64,000 nucleotides of DNA, taken from Nonomuraea solani. Its GTDB lineage: Bacteria > Actinomycetota > Actinomycetes > Streptosporangiales > Streptosporangiaceae. Location of the stretch: assembly GCF_900108335.1 (NCBI RefSeq), contig NZ_FNVT01000008.1:310001-374000 (forward strand), written 5' to 3'. Positions 49,660 to 61,347 of this stretch are shown here, in pieces. How positions within the stretch are numbered: position 1 is the stretch's first letter; every line of letters begins with the position of its first letter. The notes under the pieces were generated by a model. It did no database searches. It was given only the letters and a program-made list of their open reading frames with translations, and was not told where the DNA came from. Both the position numbers and the translations under genes were made by a program.

Positions 49660-51786
49660 ATGATCGGACGAATTCCCATCACGGACATCTCCCCCGTCGT
49701 CGACTGCGGGCAGTGGCCCGCCAAAGCGGTCGCCGGCGAGACCTTCGAGGTCTCGGCGACCGTCTTCAGAGAGGGCCACGACGCCGTGGCCGCGGGCGTG
49801 GTGCTCACCGCGCCCGATGGGCAGCGCGGACGCTTGAGACCGATGCGCGAGCTCGCCCCCGGCACCGACCGCTGGGGGATCGAGGTATGTCTGCCGGCCG
49901 AAGGCGACTGGCTGTTCCGCGTGGAGGCGTGGAGCGACCCGATCCACACGTGGCTGCACGACGCCGAGATCAAGATTCCGCGTGGCATGGACGTGGATCT
50001 CATGTGCGAGGAGGGCGCCCGGCTGTACGAGCGGGCCGCCAAGGCCGTGCGCACGGCCGACTGCGCCAACGGCCAGCCCAAGACCAACGGACAGTCCAAG
50101 ACCAACGGCCGGCCCAAGCCCGATCACGCCAAGAACGGCAACGGGCAGAAGAAGCAGAACGGCAACGGCGACAGTGCCTGTGGCCACCGCGCGGCGCTGC
50201 TGTCGGTGTCGGCCACGCTGCGTGACGAGACCCTGGACCCCAGGGCGCGGCTGTCGATCGCCCAGCTCCCCGAAACCGCCGCCCTGCTGGAGGCGCACCC
50301 CTTCCGCGAGCTGGTCACCAGGTCCAAGTCGCACAAGATCAGGGTCGACCGGCGCAGGGCTCTCTACGGCTCCTGGTACGAGTTCTTCCCCCGCTCGGAA
50401 GGCGCGATCGTCAACGAGCTGGGCATCTCCAAGTCCGGAAATTTCCAGACAGCCGGTAAACGCCTGCCCGCCATCGCGAAGATGGGCTTCGACGTCGTCT
50501 ACCTGCCGCCCATCCACCCGATCGGCGCCACGTTCAGAAAAGGCCGCAACAACACGCTCAGCCCGGAGCCGGACGAGCCCGGCTCGCCGTGGGCGATCGG
50601 CTCGGAGGACGGCGGCCACGACGCCGTGCACCCCGACCTGGGCACGATCGAGGACTTCGACGAGTTCGTCGGCCGCACCCGCGAGCTGGGCATGGAGATC
50701 GCCCTCGACTTCGCGCTCCAGTGCGCGCCCGACCACCCCTGGGTGCAGGAGCACCCCGAGTGGTTCACGATCAGGGCCGACGGCTCGATCGCGTACGCCG
50801 AGAACCCGCCGAAGAAATATCAGGACATCTACCCGATCAACTTCGACAAGGACCCCGAGGGGATCTACGCCGAGGTCAGGCGGGTGCTCCGGTACTGGAT
50901 GGCCCACGGGGTGCGGATCTTCCGGGTGGACAACCCGCACACCAAGCCGGTGGGCTTCTGGGAGCGGATGCTGGCCGACATCCGCGAGACCGATCCCGAC
51001 GTGATCTTCCTGTCGGAGGCGTTCACCCGGCCGGCCATGATGCGCATGCTGGCCAAGGTGGGCTTCCACCAGTCGTATACGTACTTCACGTGGAAGAACT
51101 CCAAGTTCGACGTGGAGACCTATCTCACGGAGCTCTCCCACGAGACCTCCTGCTACCTGCGGCCCAACCTGTTCGTGAACACGCCGGACATCCTGCACGA
51201 GTACCTGCAGCACGGCGGCGTTCCGGCGTTCAAGATCCGGGCCGTGCTCGCCGCGCTGACCGCGCCGAGCTGGGGTGTCTATTCCGGGTACGAGCTCGCG
51301 GAGAACGTACCGGTACGTCCGGGCAGCGAGGAATACCTGGATAGCGAGAAATATCAGTACAAACCTCGTGACTGGATTACCGCCGAACGCGAAGGCCGGA
51401 GCCTGGCTCCCTTCATCACCCACCTGAATTTGTTCCGAAGAGCGCATCCGGCGCTGCAGGAATTGCGTAACCTACGATTCCACAGGGTCGACCAACCGGA
51501 CATCGTGTGCTTCTCCAAACGACTTCCGGGCGCCTATGACACGGCCACACGAAGGCACGGGATGGGCGACGTCGTACTGGCGGTCATCAATCTGGATCCA
51601 CACCACACCCACGAGGCGACGGTAGATCTCGACCTGCCCGCCATCGGCCTCGACTGGAACGCCGAGTTCGTCGTCGACGACGAATTGTCGGGCGAGTCGT
51701 ACCGCTGGAGGCAACGCAACTATGTACGTCTCGACCCCCACATCCAGCCTGCCCATATCCTCACCGTCCGAGCCGCGCCACGGTAG
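49660..51786 (+). CDS. glgE: Alpha-1,4-glucan:maltose-1-phosphate maltosyltransferase
   Basis: A GH13_3 enzyme of 708 residues transferring maltose from maltose-1-phosphate to alpha-glucans. The N-terminal beta-domain starts IGRIPITDISPVVDCGQWPAKAV. The catalytic barrel has VDNPHTKPVGFWE (nucleophile Asp), FLSEAFTRP (acid/base Glu) and the trailing SWGVYSGYELAEN region. A low-complexity insertion of 18-bp repeats lies at about residues 137-170 between the N-domain and the barrel. The ATG at 49660 fits family N-termini; an ATG 72 bases upstream would add 24 residues. It opens the glgE-treS-pep2 operon; the next gene starts 71 bp away. Confidence 0.93.
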   Translation: MIGRIPITDISPVVDCGQWPAKAVAGETFEVSATVFREGHDAVAAGVVLTAPDGQRGRLRPMRELAPGTDRWGIEVCLPAEGDWLFRVEAWSDPIHTWLHDAEIKIPRGMDVDLMCEEGARLYERAAKAVRTADCANGQPKTNGQSKTNGRPKPDHAKNGNGQKKQNGNGDSACGHRAALLSVSATLRDETLDPRARLSIAQLPETAALLEAHPFRELVTRSKSHKIRVDRRRALYGSWYEFFPRSEGAIVNELGISKSGNFQTAGKRLPAIAKMGFDVVYLPPIHPIGATFRKGRNNTLSPEPDEPGSPWAIGSEDGGHDAVHPDLGTIEDFDEFVGRTRELGMEIALDFALQCAPDHPWVQEHPEWFTIRADGSIAYAENPPKKYQDIYPINFDKDPEGIYAEVRRVLRYWMAHGVRIFRVDNPHTKPVGFWERMLADIRETDPDVIFLSEAFTRPAMMRMLAKVGFHQSYTYFTWKNSKFDVETYLTELSHETSCYLRPNLFVNTPDILHEYLQHGGVPAFKIRAVLAALTAPSWGVYSGYELAENVPVRPGSEEYLDSEKYQYKPRDWITAEREGRSLAPFITHLNLFRRAHPALQELRNLRFHRVDQPDIVCFSKRLPGAYDTATRRHGMGDVVLAVINLDPHHTHEATVDLDLPAIGLDWNAEFVVDDELSGESYRWRQRNYVRLDPHIQPAHILTVRAAPR
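50068..50121 (+). repeat. Three 18-bp tandem repeats inside glgE
   Basis: Units at 50068, 50086 and 50104 (first unit AACGGCCAGCCCAAGACC) encode the hexapeptides NGQPKT, NGQSKT and NGRPKP, followed by an Asn/Gly/Lys-rich stretch. In-frame expansion produced a flexible linker. Confidence 0.9.
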
Positions 51787-51857
51787 AACTGAATTCAGCG
51801 GGGAGTCTTCAACGTGTGTGAAAGCGCCTCCTTCATGAGCCACCTCAGGGGCGGCTC

Positions 51858-53558
<1,701 letters not shown>

Positions 53559-53561
53559 GAC

Positions 53562-54893
53562 GTGCTTGACGAGCTCCTTGTCGCATGGATCGGCCGCCAG
53601 CGTTGGTTCGGCGGCAAGGGGCGCCCGATCGACGAGCTGTCGATCGACGCGGACGTCGAACTGACGCCCGGACTGAGACATCTGATCATCGCCGTCTGGC
53701 AGGAGGGCTCGCGCGAGCGCTACCAGCTCCTGCTGGGCGAGCGCACCGACCTGCCGGACCGTCTCAAACACGCCCTCATCGGCACCATCGACGACGTCCA
53801 CCTCTACGACGCCGTCCACGACCCCGACCGTACGGGCTGGCTGCTCGACGGCATGGCCCACGACGAGACCCGCAGCGGCCTGCGCATGCGCCACGTCCCC
53901 GGGGCCGAGATCGACGCCTCGCCGCGCAGCCTCGTGCTCGGCGCGGAGCAGTCCAACACCTCGCTCGTGTACGGGGACGCCTACATCTGCAAGCTGTTCC
54001 GCCGTCTCATCCCGGGGGTCAACCCCGAGCTGGAGGTCGTCACCGCCCTGGCCGCCAGGAACGCCCACCACATCGCGCAGCCGTACGGGTGGATCGAGAC
54101 GGACCTCGACGGCACGGACACGACGCTCGCGATCATGCAGGAATACCTGTCGAACGCCAACGACGGCTGGGACCTCGCCCTGACCAGCGTCCGCGACCTG
54201 TACGCCCTGCCGCCCGACGTGTCCGCCACCGACGCGGGCGGCGACTTCACGGCCGAGTCGGAGCGGCTCGGCACCGCCACCGCGCAGGTGCACCGCGAGC
54301 TGGCCGCCGCCTTCCCCACGGGCCTCATCGAGCCCCACGAGGTCAAGCGCATGGCCGAGGGCTTCCGCCGCCGCCTGGGCCGGGCCGTGGCCGAAGTGCC
54401 CGAATTGCGGGAGTACGTGAGCACTGTTGAGGACGCTTACCACCAGGTGGAGCTGCTCACCCACGAGGTGCCTGTGCAACGGGTTCACGGCGACTACCAC
54501 CTGGGCCAGGTGATGCGCACGCCGATGGACTGGGTGGTGCTGGACTTCGAGGGCGAGCCGGGACAGCCGCTGGCCGAGCGCAAGGCCCTGTCGTCGCCGC
54601 TGCGCGACGTGGCGGGGATGCTGCGCTCGTTCGACTACGCGGCCAGGCACCTGCTGGTGGGCAACTCCAGGGCCGACGAGCTGGAGCCGCGCGCGCAGGA
54701 GTGGGCCGACCGCAACCGCGCCGCCTTCCTCGACGGCTACGCGGAGGGCGGCGGCGTGATCACCCGGGCGGACGCGGCGCTGCTGCGGGCGTTCGAGCTG
54801 TCCAAGGCCGTGTACGAGGTCGTCTACGAGGCCCGCAACCGGCCCTCCTGGATCGGGATCCCGCTGTCCGCGTTCCGCCCGCGTACCGTGTAG
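53562..54893 (+). CDS. mak: Maltokinase
   Basis: A 443-residue kinase of the Pep2/Mak family phosphorylating maltose with ATP. The N-terminal cap (IGRQRWFGGKGRPIDELSID) is diagnostic. The catalytic-loop sequence VHGDYHLGQVM and metal-binding VLDFEGEPGQPLAERKALSSPLRDVAGMLRS (shortened to LDFEGEPGQP) fit the APH-like fold. Starts at a GTG three bases after treS stops, so it is translated from the same message. Its product, maltose-1-phosphate, is the GlgE substrate. Confidence 0.94.
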   Translation: MLDELLVAWIGRQRWFGGKGRPIDELSIDADVELTPGLRHLIIAVWQEGSRERYQLLLGERTDLPDRLKHALIGTIDDVHLYDAVHDPDRTGWLLDGMAHDETRSGLRMRHVPGAEIDASPRSLVLGAEQSNTSLVYGDAYICKLFRRLIPGVNPELEVVTALAARNAHHIAQPYGWIETDLDGTDTTLAIMQEYLSNANDGWDLALTSVRDLYALPPDVSATDAGGDFTAESERLGTATAQVHRELAAAFPTGLIEPHEVKRMAEGFRRRLGRAVAEVPELREYVSTVEDAYHQVELLTHEVPVQRVHGDYHLGQVMRTPMDWVVLDFEGEPGQPLAERKALSSPLRDVAGMLRSFDYAARHLLVGNSRADELEPRAQEWADRNRAAFLDGYAEGGGVITRADAALLRAFELSKAVYEVVYEARNRPSWIGIPLSAFRPRTV

Positions 54894-54938
54894 GCGCCGG
54901 TCGAAGGCCCAGCGGCCTCGCCGGCCGGCCCGGCTCTC

Positions 54939-55790
54939 TCAGAGCTCTTCGACCAGGCCCGACAGTCCTTCGTGGCCGAGCCCGCGGGCCGCGCGCTGGT
55001 CGATGACGGTCTTCATGGGCAGCAGCAGGTCCGGCTTGACACCCTGCTCGCGGAAGGCGCGCACCAGGTTCTCCATGCCCGCCCGGTTGACCTCCAGGTT
55101 GGAGACCTCGGTGGCGTGGTCGCCTGACTCGATCTTCTCGGCCCACGCGGGCTGGAGGGCGGCCATCGCGTTCAGCCACGGGACCAGCAGCGACGAGGTG
55201 AACTCACCGAGCGGATACTTGGCCGACGTGACCAGCGCGGCGGCCTCCAGGAAGCCGGCGATCTGGCCGTACATGCCGGTCAGCATGGCCAGGTCGAGCA
55301 GCGGCGCCATCCCGGGGTCGGCGCCGGTGAAACGGGGCTCGGCCATGGCGGCGAACGCCTGCTCGTACCGGTCGAAGGAGCGCTCCGAGCCGCTGTAGAG
55401 GATGAGCGCGCCCGGCCTGCCGATCATCTGTGGCACGGCCATGATGCCGCCGTCCAGGTATTCGCCGCCGCGCTCCGCCACCCAGGTCGCCAGCTCGCGG
55501 GCCTCGGCGGGCCGGCCGGTGGTGAGGTTCGCGACGACCTTGCCCGCCAGTTCCACGTCCTCCAGCACCGCCCGCGAGGACGGGTAGTCGAGCAGGCAGA
55601 CGATCACCAGCGGGTTCGCCGCGACGGCCTGGGCGGGGGTGTCCGCGCGGGTCGCGCCCTTGGCGACCAGGGGGCCGGCCTTGGCGGGCGAACGGTTCCA
55701 CACGGTGACGCGGTGCCCGGCCGCCAGGAGGCTCTCGGCGAGGGCGGTGCCCATGAGTCCGAGGCCGAGCACAGCAATGTTTTCCGACAT
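54939..55790 (-). CDS. Imine reductase-like NAD(P)-dependent oxidoreductase
   Basis: A 283-residue beta-hydroxyacid-dehydrogenase-fold protein. The Rossmann motif is IAVLGLGLMGTALAE with a preceding basic/hydrophobic N-terminus; the following WNRSPAKAG indicates NADPH. The pattern GGIMAVPQMIGRPGALILYSG (MAVPQMIGRPGA, LILYSG) and DLAMLTGMYGQI are the marks of bacterial imine reductases rather than of 6-phosphogluconate dehydrogenases. Substrate unknown. It is convergent with mak (45 bp) and divergent from the AfsR-like gene, its likely regulator. Confidence 0.8.
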   Translation of the reverse strand: MSENIAVLGLGLMGTALAESLLAAGHRVTVWNRSPAKAGPLVAKGATRADTPAQAVAANPLVIVCLLDYPSSRAVLEDVELAGKVVANLTTGRPAEARELATWVAERGGEYLDGGIMAVPQMIGRPGALILYSGSERSFDRYEQAFAAMAEPRFTGADPGMAPLLDLAMLTGMYGQIAGFLEAAALVTSAKYPLGEFTSSLLVPWLNAMAALQPAWAEKIESGDHATEVSNLEVNRAGMENLVRAFREQGVKPDLLLPMKTVIDQRAARGLGHEGLSGLVEEL

Positions 55791-55876
55791 TTCAGCATTC
55801 CTTCTGGATGAGGTGATGCGTTCACCCTGCTGGGCGGCGGTTATGGTCTGATTCGGACGTGCTTATGGGGGGGCGG

Positions 55877-58800
55877 ATGCGGTTCGGGGTGCTGGGGCCG
55901 CTGGCCGTGTGGGGGCCGGACGGGCGGCCGGTCCAGGTGGTCGAGGTCAAGGTCCGGGCGCTCCTCGCCGATCTGCTGATCCACGCCGGGCGGCCCGTCT
56001 CCGCCGACCGGCTGATCGAGGACCTCTGGGGTGGCCGGCCGCCCGCGAACGCCCTGGCCGCGCTGCGGGTCAAGGTGTCGCAGTTGCGCCGGGTGCTGGG
56101 CGGGCGGGAGCTGGTGGTGTACCAGGCGCCCGGGTACGTGCTGCGCGTGGCGCCCGAGTCCGTGGACGCGCACCTGTTCGAGGCGCTGCTCGGGCGGGCC
56201 CAGGGCAGCGACGATCCCGGGGCGCGGGCCGCGTTGCTGCGGGAGGCGCTGGGGTTGTGGCGCGGGGGCGCGTACGCGGAGTTCGCCGACGAGCCGTTCG
56301 CCAGGGCGGCGGTGGCCCGGCTGGACGAGCAGCGGCTGGTGGCGGCGGAGGAGCTGGCCGACGCGCGGCTGGGGCTGGGCGAGCACGGGCTGGTCGCCGC
56401 CGAGCTGGCCGAGCTGGTGGCCGGGCATCCGCTGCGGGAGCGGCTGCGGGCGCTGTACGTACGCGCTCTCTATCGGTCGGGGCGGCAGAGCGAGGCGCTG
56501 GCCGCGTACGGGGACCTGCGGCGTCGGCTGGCCGAGGAGCTCGGGCTGGATCCGGGGCCCGAGCTGACGGCGCTGCACCAGGCGATCCTGGAGCAGGACC
56601 CGGCCCTGGACGCGCCCGCCCGGCCGCGCACCAACCTGCCCGCGCCGCTGACCGGCCTGGTCGGGCGGGACGAGGCGGTGACCGAGGTGCGCGCGCTGCT
56701 GCGCGCCGACCGGCTCGTCACGCTCACCGGTCCCGGAGGCGTGGGCAAGACCCGGCTGGCGCTGGCCGCGGCGGCCGGGCTGGAGGGCTTCGACGGCGGG
56801 GTGTGGCTGGTGGAACTGGCCGCCCTGCGGGCCGGGACGCCGGTGGTGGAGGTGGCCGAGGTGATCGCGGGCGTGCTGGGCCTGCGCGACGACGTCCCCG
56901 CCGACATCATGGCGCGGCTGCCCGCCGCGCTCCAGGCCGGGCGCACGCTGCTGGTGCTGGACAACTGCGAGCACGTGGTGGACCAGGTCGCCGAACTGAC
57001 CGCCCGGCTCCTGCGGGCCGCGCCGGGCCTGCGCGTGCTGGCCACCGGGCAGGAGTCGCTGCGGATCGAGGGCGAGCGCCTCTGGACCGTCCCCCCGCTG
57101 GGCCGGGCGGCGGCGATGGAGCTGTTCGCGAAGCGAGCCGATCTCCCACCGCGCACCGACGGGGACACCGCCGTCGCCGTCGCGGAGATCTGTGAGCGGC
57201 TGGACGGCATTCCGCTCGCGCTGGAGCTGGCCGCCACGAGGATGCGGGCGCTGACCCCGCGCCAGCTCGCCGACCGGCTGGACGACCGGTTCCGGCTGCT
57301 CGCCTCCGGGCTGCGCGGGGCTCCGGCCAGGCAGCAGACGTTGCGGGCGATGATCGACTGGAGCTGGGAGCTGCTCGGCGCGGACGAGCGGGTGGTGCTG
57401 CGGCGACTCGCCGTCCACGCCGACGGCTGCACGCTGGAGGCGGCCGAGGAGGTCTGCGCGGAGGCGGGCGTGGACGTGCTCGACACGCTGGCCCGCCTGG
57501 TGGACCGCTCCTTGGTGGTACGGGCGCCCGGCCCGCGCTATCGGTTGCTGGAGTCGGTCTCGGTCTACTGTCAGGAGCGGCTGGCGGAGGCGGGCGAGTT
57601 GGACGGCCTGCGGCTGCGGCACCTGCGCCACTACGCGGACCTGGCCGAACGGGTGGAGCCTTCCCTGCGCGGAGCCGGGCAGCGGCAGGCGCTCGCCCTG
57701 CTGGACGCCGAGGCCGCGAACCTCCGTGCGGCGCTGGAGACGGCGATCCATGCGAAGGCCCCGGCCGAGGCGCTGCGGCTGGTGAACGCGATGGCCTGGT
57801 ACTGGGTGCTGCGCGGCAGGCTCGGCGAGGGTCAGCGGGCCTTCGAGGCGGCCCTGTCCCTCCAGGACACCGGGCAGAGGTCGGCTCGGGGGCAGGCTCT
57901 GGCGTGGTCGGCCGGGCTTCGGATGCTGGCCGGGGTGCCGCGGATTCCCGACCCGACGGTGTACGAGGCCATTGACGGGCCGCTGGAGCGGGCCAGGGCG
58001 CGGTGGTTCGTCGGGTTCGCCCTGTTCGGTTATGACGACCTGTCGGCCAGCCGGGCGCTGGTCGAGACGGCGCTGGCCACGTTCAGGGAACTGGGCGACC
58101 GGTGGGGCACGGCGGCCGCGCTGAACGTCCTGGCCAGGTACGCGGCCATGCGCGGCGACCTGGCGGCGCTGCGGCGGGACGGTGAGCAGGGGCTGGCGCT
58201 GTTCAGGGAGCTCGGCGACCGGTGGGGCGAGATGCGGGCCTCGGAGAACCTGAGCACGCTGGCCGAGATCGTCGGCGACTACGAGCGGGCCGCCGCCCTG
58301 CGGGTGGAGGGGCTGGCGATGGCGGAGGAGCTCGGGCTGTGGAGCGCGGTGTCCGACGCGCTGTCCCGGCTGGGCCGGATCGCCATGCTGACCGGCGACC
58401 ACGCGCGGGCCGACGACTACCACGAGCGGGCCAGACGGCTGGCGGTCGCCCAGTCGAACCGTCCCGCCGAGGAGTTCGCCGAGCTGGGCCTGGCGCTGGG
58501 GGCGCGGCGGCAGGGGCGGCTGGAGGAGGCCGAGCGGCGGCTGCGGGAGTGGCTCGACTGGGTCAGGGACGTGGCGGGTGATCCCGGCGCCGCGCTGATC
58601 CTGGCCGAGCTGGGGTTCGTCGCCGAGCAGCGCGGCGACGCGTCCGGGGCCCTGGAGCTGCAGTCGGAGGCTTTGGCATCGGCCCGCAGGGTCGGTGATC
58701 CGCGGGCCATCGCGCTGGCGCTGGAGGGGCTGGCGGGTGCGCGGGCCCTGGAGGGGCGGCATGAGGAGGCCGGGCTGCTGCTGGGCCAGGCCGCCGCCCT

Positions 58801-58969
58801 GAGGGAATCCGTGGGTGCGCCGCTGCCGCCCGGCGAACGGGGCGACGTCGACCGGATCACGGCCAGAGTGAGCGGACGGGACGGGTTCGCGGCGGCCATG
58901 TCGCGCGGCGCCGCCCTCTCCCTGGACGACGCCCTCCGGCAGGCCAACATCGGGCCAAAGATCGGTTAA
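55877..58969 (+). CDS. AfsR/SARP-type regulator with BTAD and NB-ARC domains
   Basis: A 1030-residue regulator. Domains in order: winged helix DNA-binding (RFGVLGPLAVWGPDGRPVQV, residues 1-90), bacterial transcriptional activator domain (to about 240), NB-ARC ATPase (P-loop GPGGVGKT at 285-292, Walker B LLVLDNCEHV), winged-helix domain, and TPR-like repeats (about 600-1010). Single-gene control of a divergent gene is typical of the smaller members. The ATG at 55877 is chosen over one 18 bases upstream. The divergent partner starts 86 bp away. The pair divides the glycogen operon from glgB. Confidence 0.92.
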   Translation: MRFGVLGPLAVWGPDGRPVQVVEVKVRALLADLLIHAGRPVSADRLIEDLWGGRPPANALAALRVKVSQLRRVLGGRELVVYQAPGYVLRVAPESVDAHLFEALLGRAQGSDDPGARAALLREALGLWRGGAYAEFADEPFARAAVARLDEQRLVAAEELADARLGLGEHGLVAAELAELVAGHPLRERLRALYVRALYRSGRQSEALAAYGDLRRRLAEELGLDPGPELTALHQAILEQDPALDAPARPRTNLPAPLTGLVGRDEAVTEVRALLRADRLVTLTGPGGVGKTRLALAAAAGLEGFDGGVWLVELAALRAGTPVVEVAEVIAGVLGLRDDVPADIMARLPAALQAGRTLLVLDNCEHVVDQVAELTARLLRAAPGLRVLATGQESLRIEGERLWTVPPLGRAAAMELFAKRADLPPRTDGDTAVAVAEICERLDGIPLALELAATRMRALTPRQLADRLDDRFRLLASGLRGAPARQQTLRAMIDWSWELLGADERVVLRRLAVHADGCTLEAAEEVCAEAGVDVLDTLARLVDRSLVVRAPGPRYRLLESVSVYCQERLAEAGELDGLRLRHLRHYADLAERVEPSLRGAGQRQALALLDAEAANLRAALETAIHAKAPAEALRLVNAMAWYWVLRGRLGEGQRAFEAALSLQDTGQRSARGQALAWSAGLRMLAGVPRIPDPTVYEAIDGPLERARARWFVGFALFGYDDLSASRALVETALATFRELGDRWGTAAALNVLARYAAMRGDLAALRRDGEQGLALFRELGDRWGEMRASENLSTLAEIVGDYERAAALRVEGLAMAEELGLWSAVSDALSRLGRIAMLTGDHARADDYHERARRLAVAQSNRPAEEFAELGLALGARRQGRLEEAERRLREWLDWVRDVAGDPGAALILAELGFVAEQRGDASGALELQSEALASARRVGDPRAIALALEGLAGARALEGRHEEAGLLLGQAAALRESVGAPLPPGERGDVDRITARVSGRDGFAAAMSRGAALSLDDALRQANIGPKIG

Positions 58970-59087
58970 GCCACCCGGCAACATCTTGTGATGAACCCGG
59001 GATTTTGCACTTTCTGTGATTGTCTCGGTGAAAGCGGGCAGTGCCTGAGATGGACGGTCACCATAGGGCAGTGTTGGGAGCATGCCG

Positions 59088-61250
59088 ATGAGGACAGAGC
59101 TCGACCGCCTCGCGGGTGGGGCGCACCACGATCCGCATTCCGTGCTCGGAGCACACCCCGTGTCCGGCGGGGTGGTCTTCAGGACGCTCCGCCCGATGGC
59201 CGAACGGGTGCGGGTGGTGCTCGACGACGGCACCGCCCACGACATGAAGCACCAGGCCCACGGGGTGTTCGAGGTCATGGTCCCGGGGCTGGACAAGGTG
59301 CCCGACTACACGCTGCGGGTCACGTACACCGGCGCGGAGCCGTACGAGCTGCGCGACCCCTATCGGCACTGGCCCACGCTCGGCGAAGTGGACCTGCACC
59401 TCATCGGCGAGGGGCGCCACGAACGGCTCTGGGAGGCGCTCGGCGCCCGCGTCATGGAGCACCAGGACGTCGACGGCACCGCGTTCTCCGTCTGGGCGCC
59501 CAACGCGCGCGGCATCAGGGTCGTCGGCGACTTCAACCACTGGGACGGCACCGCCTACCCGATGCGCTCGCTGGGCCGTTCCGGGGTGTGGGAGCTGTTC
59601 GTGCCGGGGCTGGGGCCGGGCGAGCGGTACAAGTACCAGATCCTGGGCGCCGACGGGGTGTGGCGCGACAAGGCCGACCCGATGGCCAGGCGGACCGAGG
59701 TGCCGCCGCTGACGGCCTCCGTGGTGGACCGGTCCGACTACACGTGGGCCGACGACGCGTGGATGGCCGAGCGGCCCACGCGGCAGCCGCAGAGCGGGCC
59801 GATGAGCACCTACGAGGTGCACCTGGGGTCGTGGCGGCCGGGCCTGTCCTATCTGGAGCTGGCCGACCAGCTCTCCGAGTACGTCGCCGACATGGGGTTC
59901 ACGCACGTCGAGCTGCTGCCGGTGGCCGAGCACCCGTTCGGCGGCTCGTGGGGCTACCAGGTGACCTCCTACTACGCGCCGACGGCCAGGTTCGGCACGC
60001 CCGACGAGTTCCGGCACTTCGTGGACCGCCTGCACCAGCGCGGCATCGGCGTGGTGCTCGACTGGGTGCCGGCCCACTTCCCGATGGACGACTGGGCGCT
60101 GGCGCGCTTCGACGGCACGCCGCTCTACGAACACGCCGACCCGGCCAGGGGCGAGCACCCCGACTGGGGCACCTACGTCTTCGACTTCGGCCGCCGGGAG
60201 GTGCGCAACTTCCTGGTCGCCAACGCGCTCTACTGGCTGCGCGAGTTCCACGTCGACGGGCTGCGGGTGGACGCGGTGGCCTCGATGCTCTACCTGGACT
60301 ACTCGCGGCGCGAGGGCGAGTGGACGCCCAACGTCTACGGCGGCAGGGAGAACCTCGACGCGGTCGAGTTCATCAAGGAGATGAACTCCGTCTGCTACCG
60401 GGAGGCGCCCGGCATCTCGACCGTGGCCGAGGAGTCGACCGCCTGGCCGGGCGTGTCGCGGCCCGTGCACCTGGGCGGGCTCGGGTTCGGGTTCAAGTGG
60501 AACATGGGCTGGATGCACGACACGCTCGAATACCTGCGCCACGAGCCGGTCTTTCGGCAGTACCACCACCACAAGATGACGTTCTCGCTGCTGTACGCGT
60601 ACTCGGAGCACTACGTGCTGCCCCTGTCGCACGACGAGGTCGTGCACGGCAAGGGCTCGCTGCTGGGCAAGATGCCGGGCGACGAATGGCAGCGGTTCGC
60701 GCAGCTCAGGGCGTTGCTGGCGTTCATGTGGGCGCATCCGGGCAAGCAGTTGCTGTTCATGGGCGGCGAGTTCGGCCAAGGCTCGGAGTGGTCGGAGGAG
60801 CGCGGGCTCGACTGGTGGGTGCTGGAGTTCGACGGTCACCAGGGCGTGCAGCGGCTCGTACGCGACCTCAACCGCGTCTACCGCGAGACCCCCGCGCTGT
60901 GGGAGCAGGACGCCAAACCCGAGGGGTTCCGGTGGATCGACGCCGACGACGCCTCCGGCAACACCTTCTCCTTCGTCCGCTACGCCGATGACGGGTCGGC
61001 GGTGGCGTGCGTGGTCAACTTCAGCGGCGGGCCGCACGAGAACTACCGGCTCGGGCTCCCCTACGCGGGCGACTGGACGGAGATCGTCAACACCGACGCC
61101 TACGACTACTGGGGCAGCGGCGTGGGCAACCTGGGCACGGTCGAGGCCGGCGACGAGCCGTGGCACGGGCTCCCCCATTCAGGGACGCTGCGCGTGCCGC
61201 CCCTCGGCGCCGTCTGGCTCACCCATGAGGGGAACACGCTGAACGATTGA
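59088..61250 (+). CDS. glgB: 1,4-alpha-glucan branching enzyme
   Basis: A 720-residue GH13_9 enzyme forming alpha-1,6 branches. N-terminal CBM48 domains (about 1-200), then the barrel: GSWGYQVTSYYAPTARFGTP, GVVLDWVPAHFPMDDWALA (VLDWVPAHFP), VDGLRVDAVASMLYLDYSR (nucleophile Asp in DGLRVDAV), and EESTAWPGVSRP (acid/base Glu) and LSHDEVVHGK. The ATG at 59088 has GGGAG seven bases upstream; the ATG six bases earlier would put that element only one base away. It completes the GlgE pathway although 4.1 kb separates it from mak. Confidence 0.95.
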   Translation: MRTELDRLAGGAHHDPHSVLGAHPVSGGVVFRTLRPMAERVRVVLDDGTAHDMKHQAHGVFEVMVPGLDKVPDYTLRVTYTGAEPYELRDPYRHWPTLGEVDLHLIGEGRHERLWEALGARVMEHQDVDGTAFSVWAPNARGIRVVGDFNHWDGTAYPMRSLGRSGVWELFVPGLGPGERYKYQILGADGVWRDKADPMARRTEVPPLTASVVDRSDYTWADDAWMAERPTRQPQSGPMSTYEVHLGSWRPGLSYLELADQLSEYVADMGFTHVELLPVAEHPFGGSWGYQVTSYYAPTARFGTPDEFRHFVDRLHQRGIGVVLDWVPAHFPMDDWALARFDGTPLYEHADPARGEHPDWGTYVFDFGRREVRNFLVANALYWLREFHVDGLRVDAVASMLYLDYSRREGEWTPNVYGGRENLDAVEFIKEMNSVCYREAPGISTVAEESTAWPGVSRPVHLGGLGFGFKWNMGWMHDTLEYLRHEPVFRQYHHHKMTFSLLYAYSEHYVLPLSHDEVVHGKGSLLGKMPGDEWQRFAQLRALLAFMWAHPGKQLLFMGGEFGQGSEWSEERGLDWWVLEFDGHQGVQRLVRDLNRVYRETPALWEQDAKPEGFRWIDADDASGNTFSFVRYADDGSAVACVVNFSGGPHENYRLGLPYAGDWTEIVNTDAYDYWGSGVGNLGTVEAGDEPWHGLPHSGTLRVPPLGAVWLTHEGNTLND

Positions 61251-61347
61251 GGTGCGCCCGCTGAAAGTTCGGTGAGAAACGGCCAGGGGGCCTGTGCGCA
61301 TAGGGCAAATCGCCCTAAACTCCGAGATCATCACCCTCGGAGGACGC

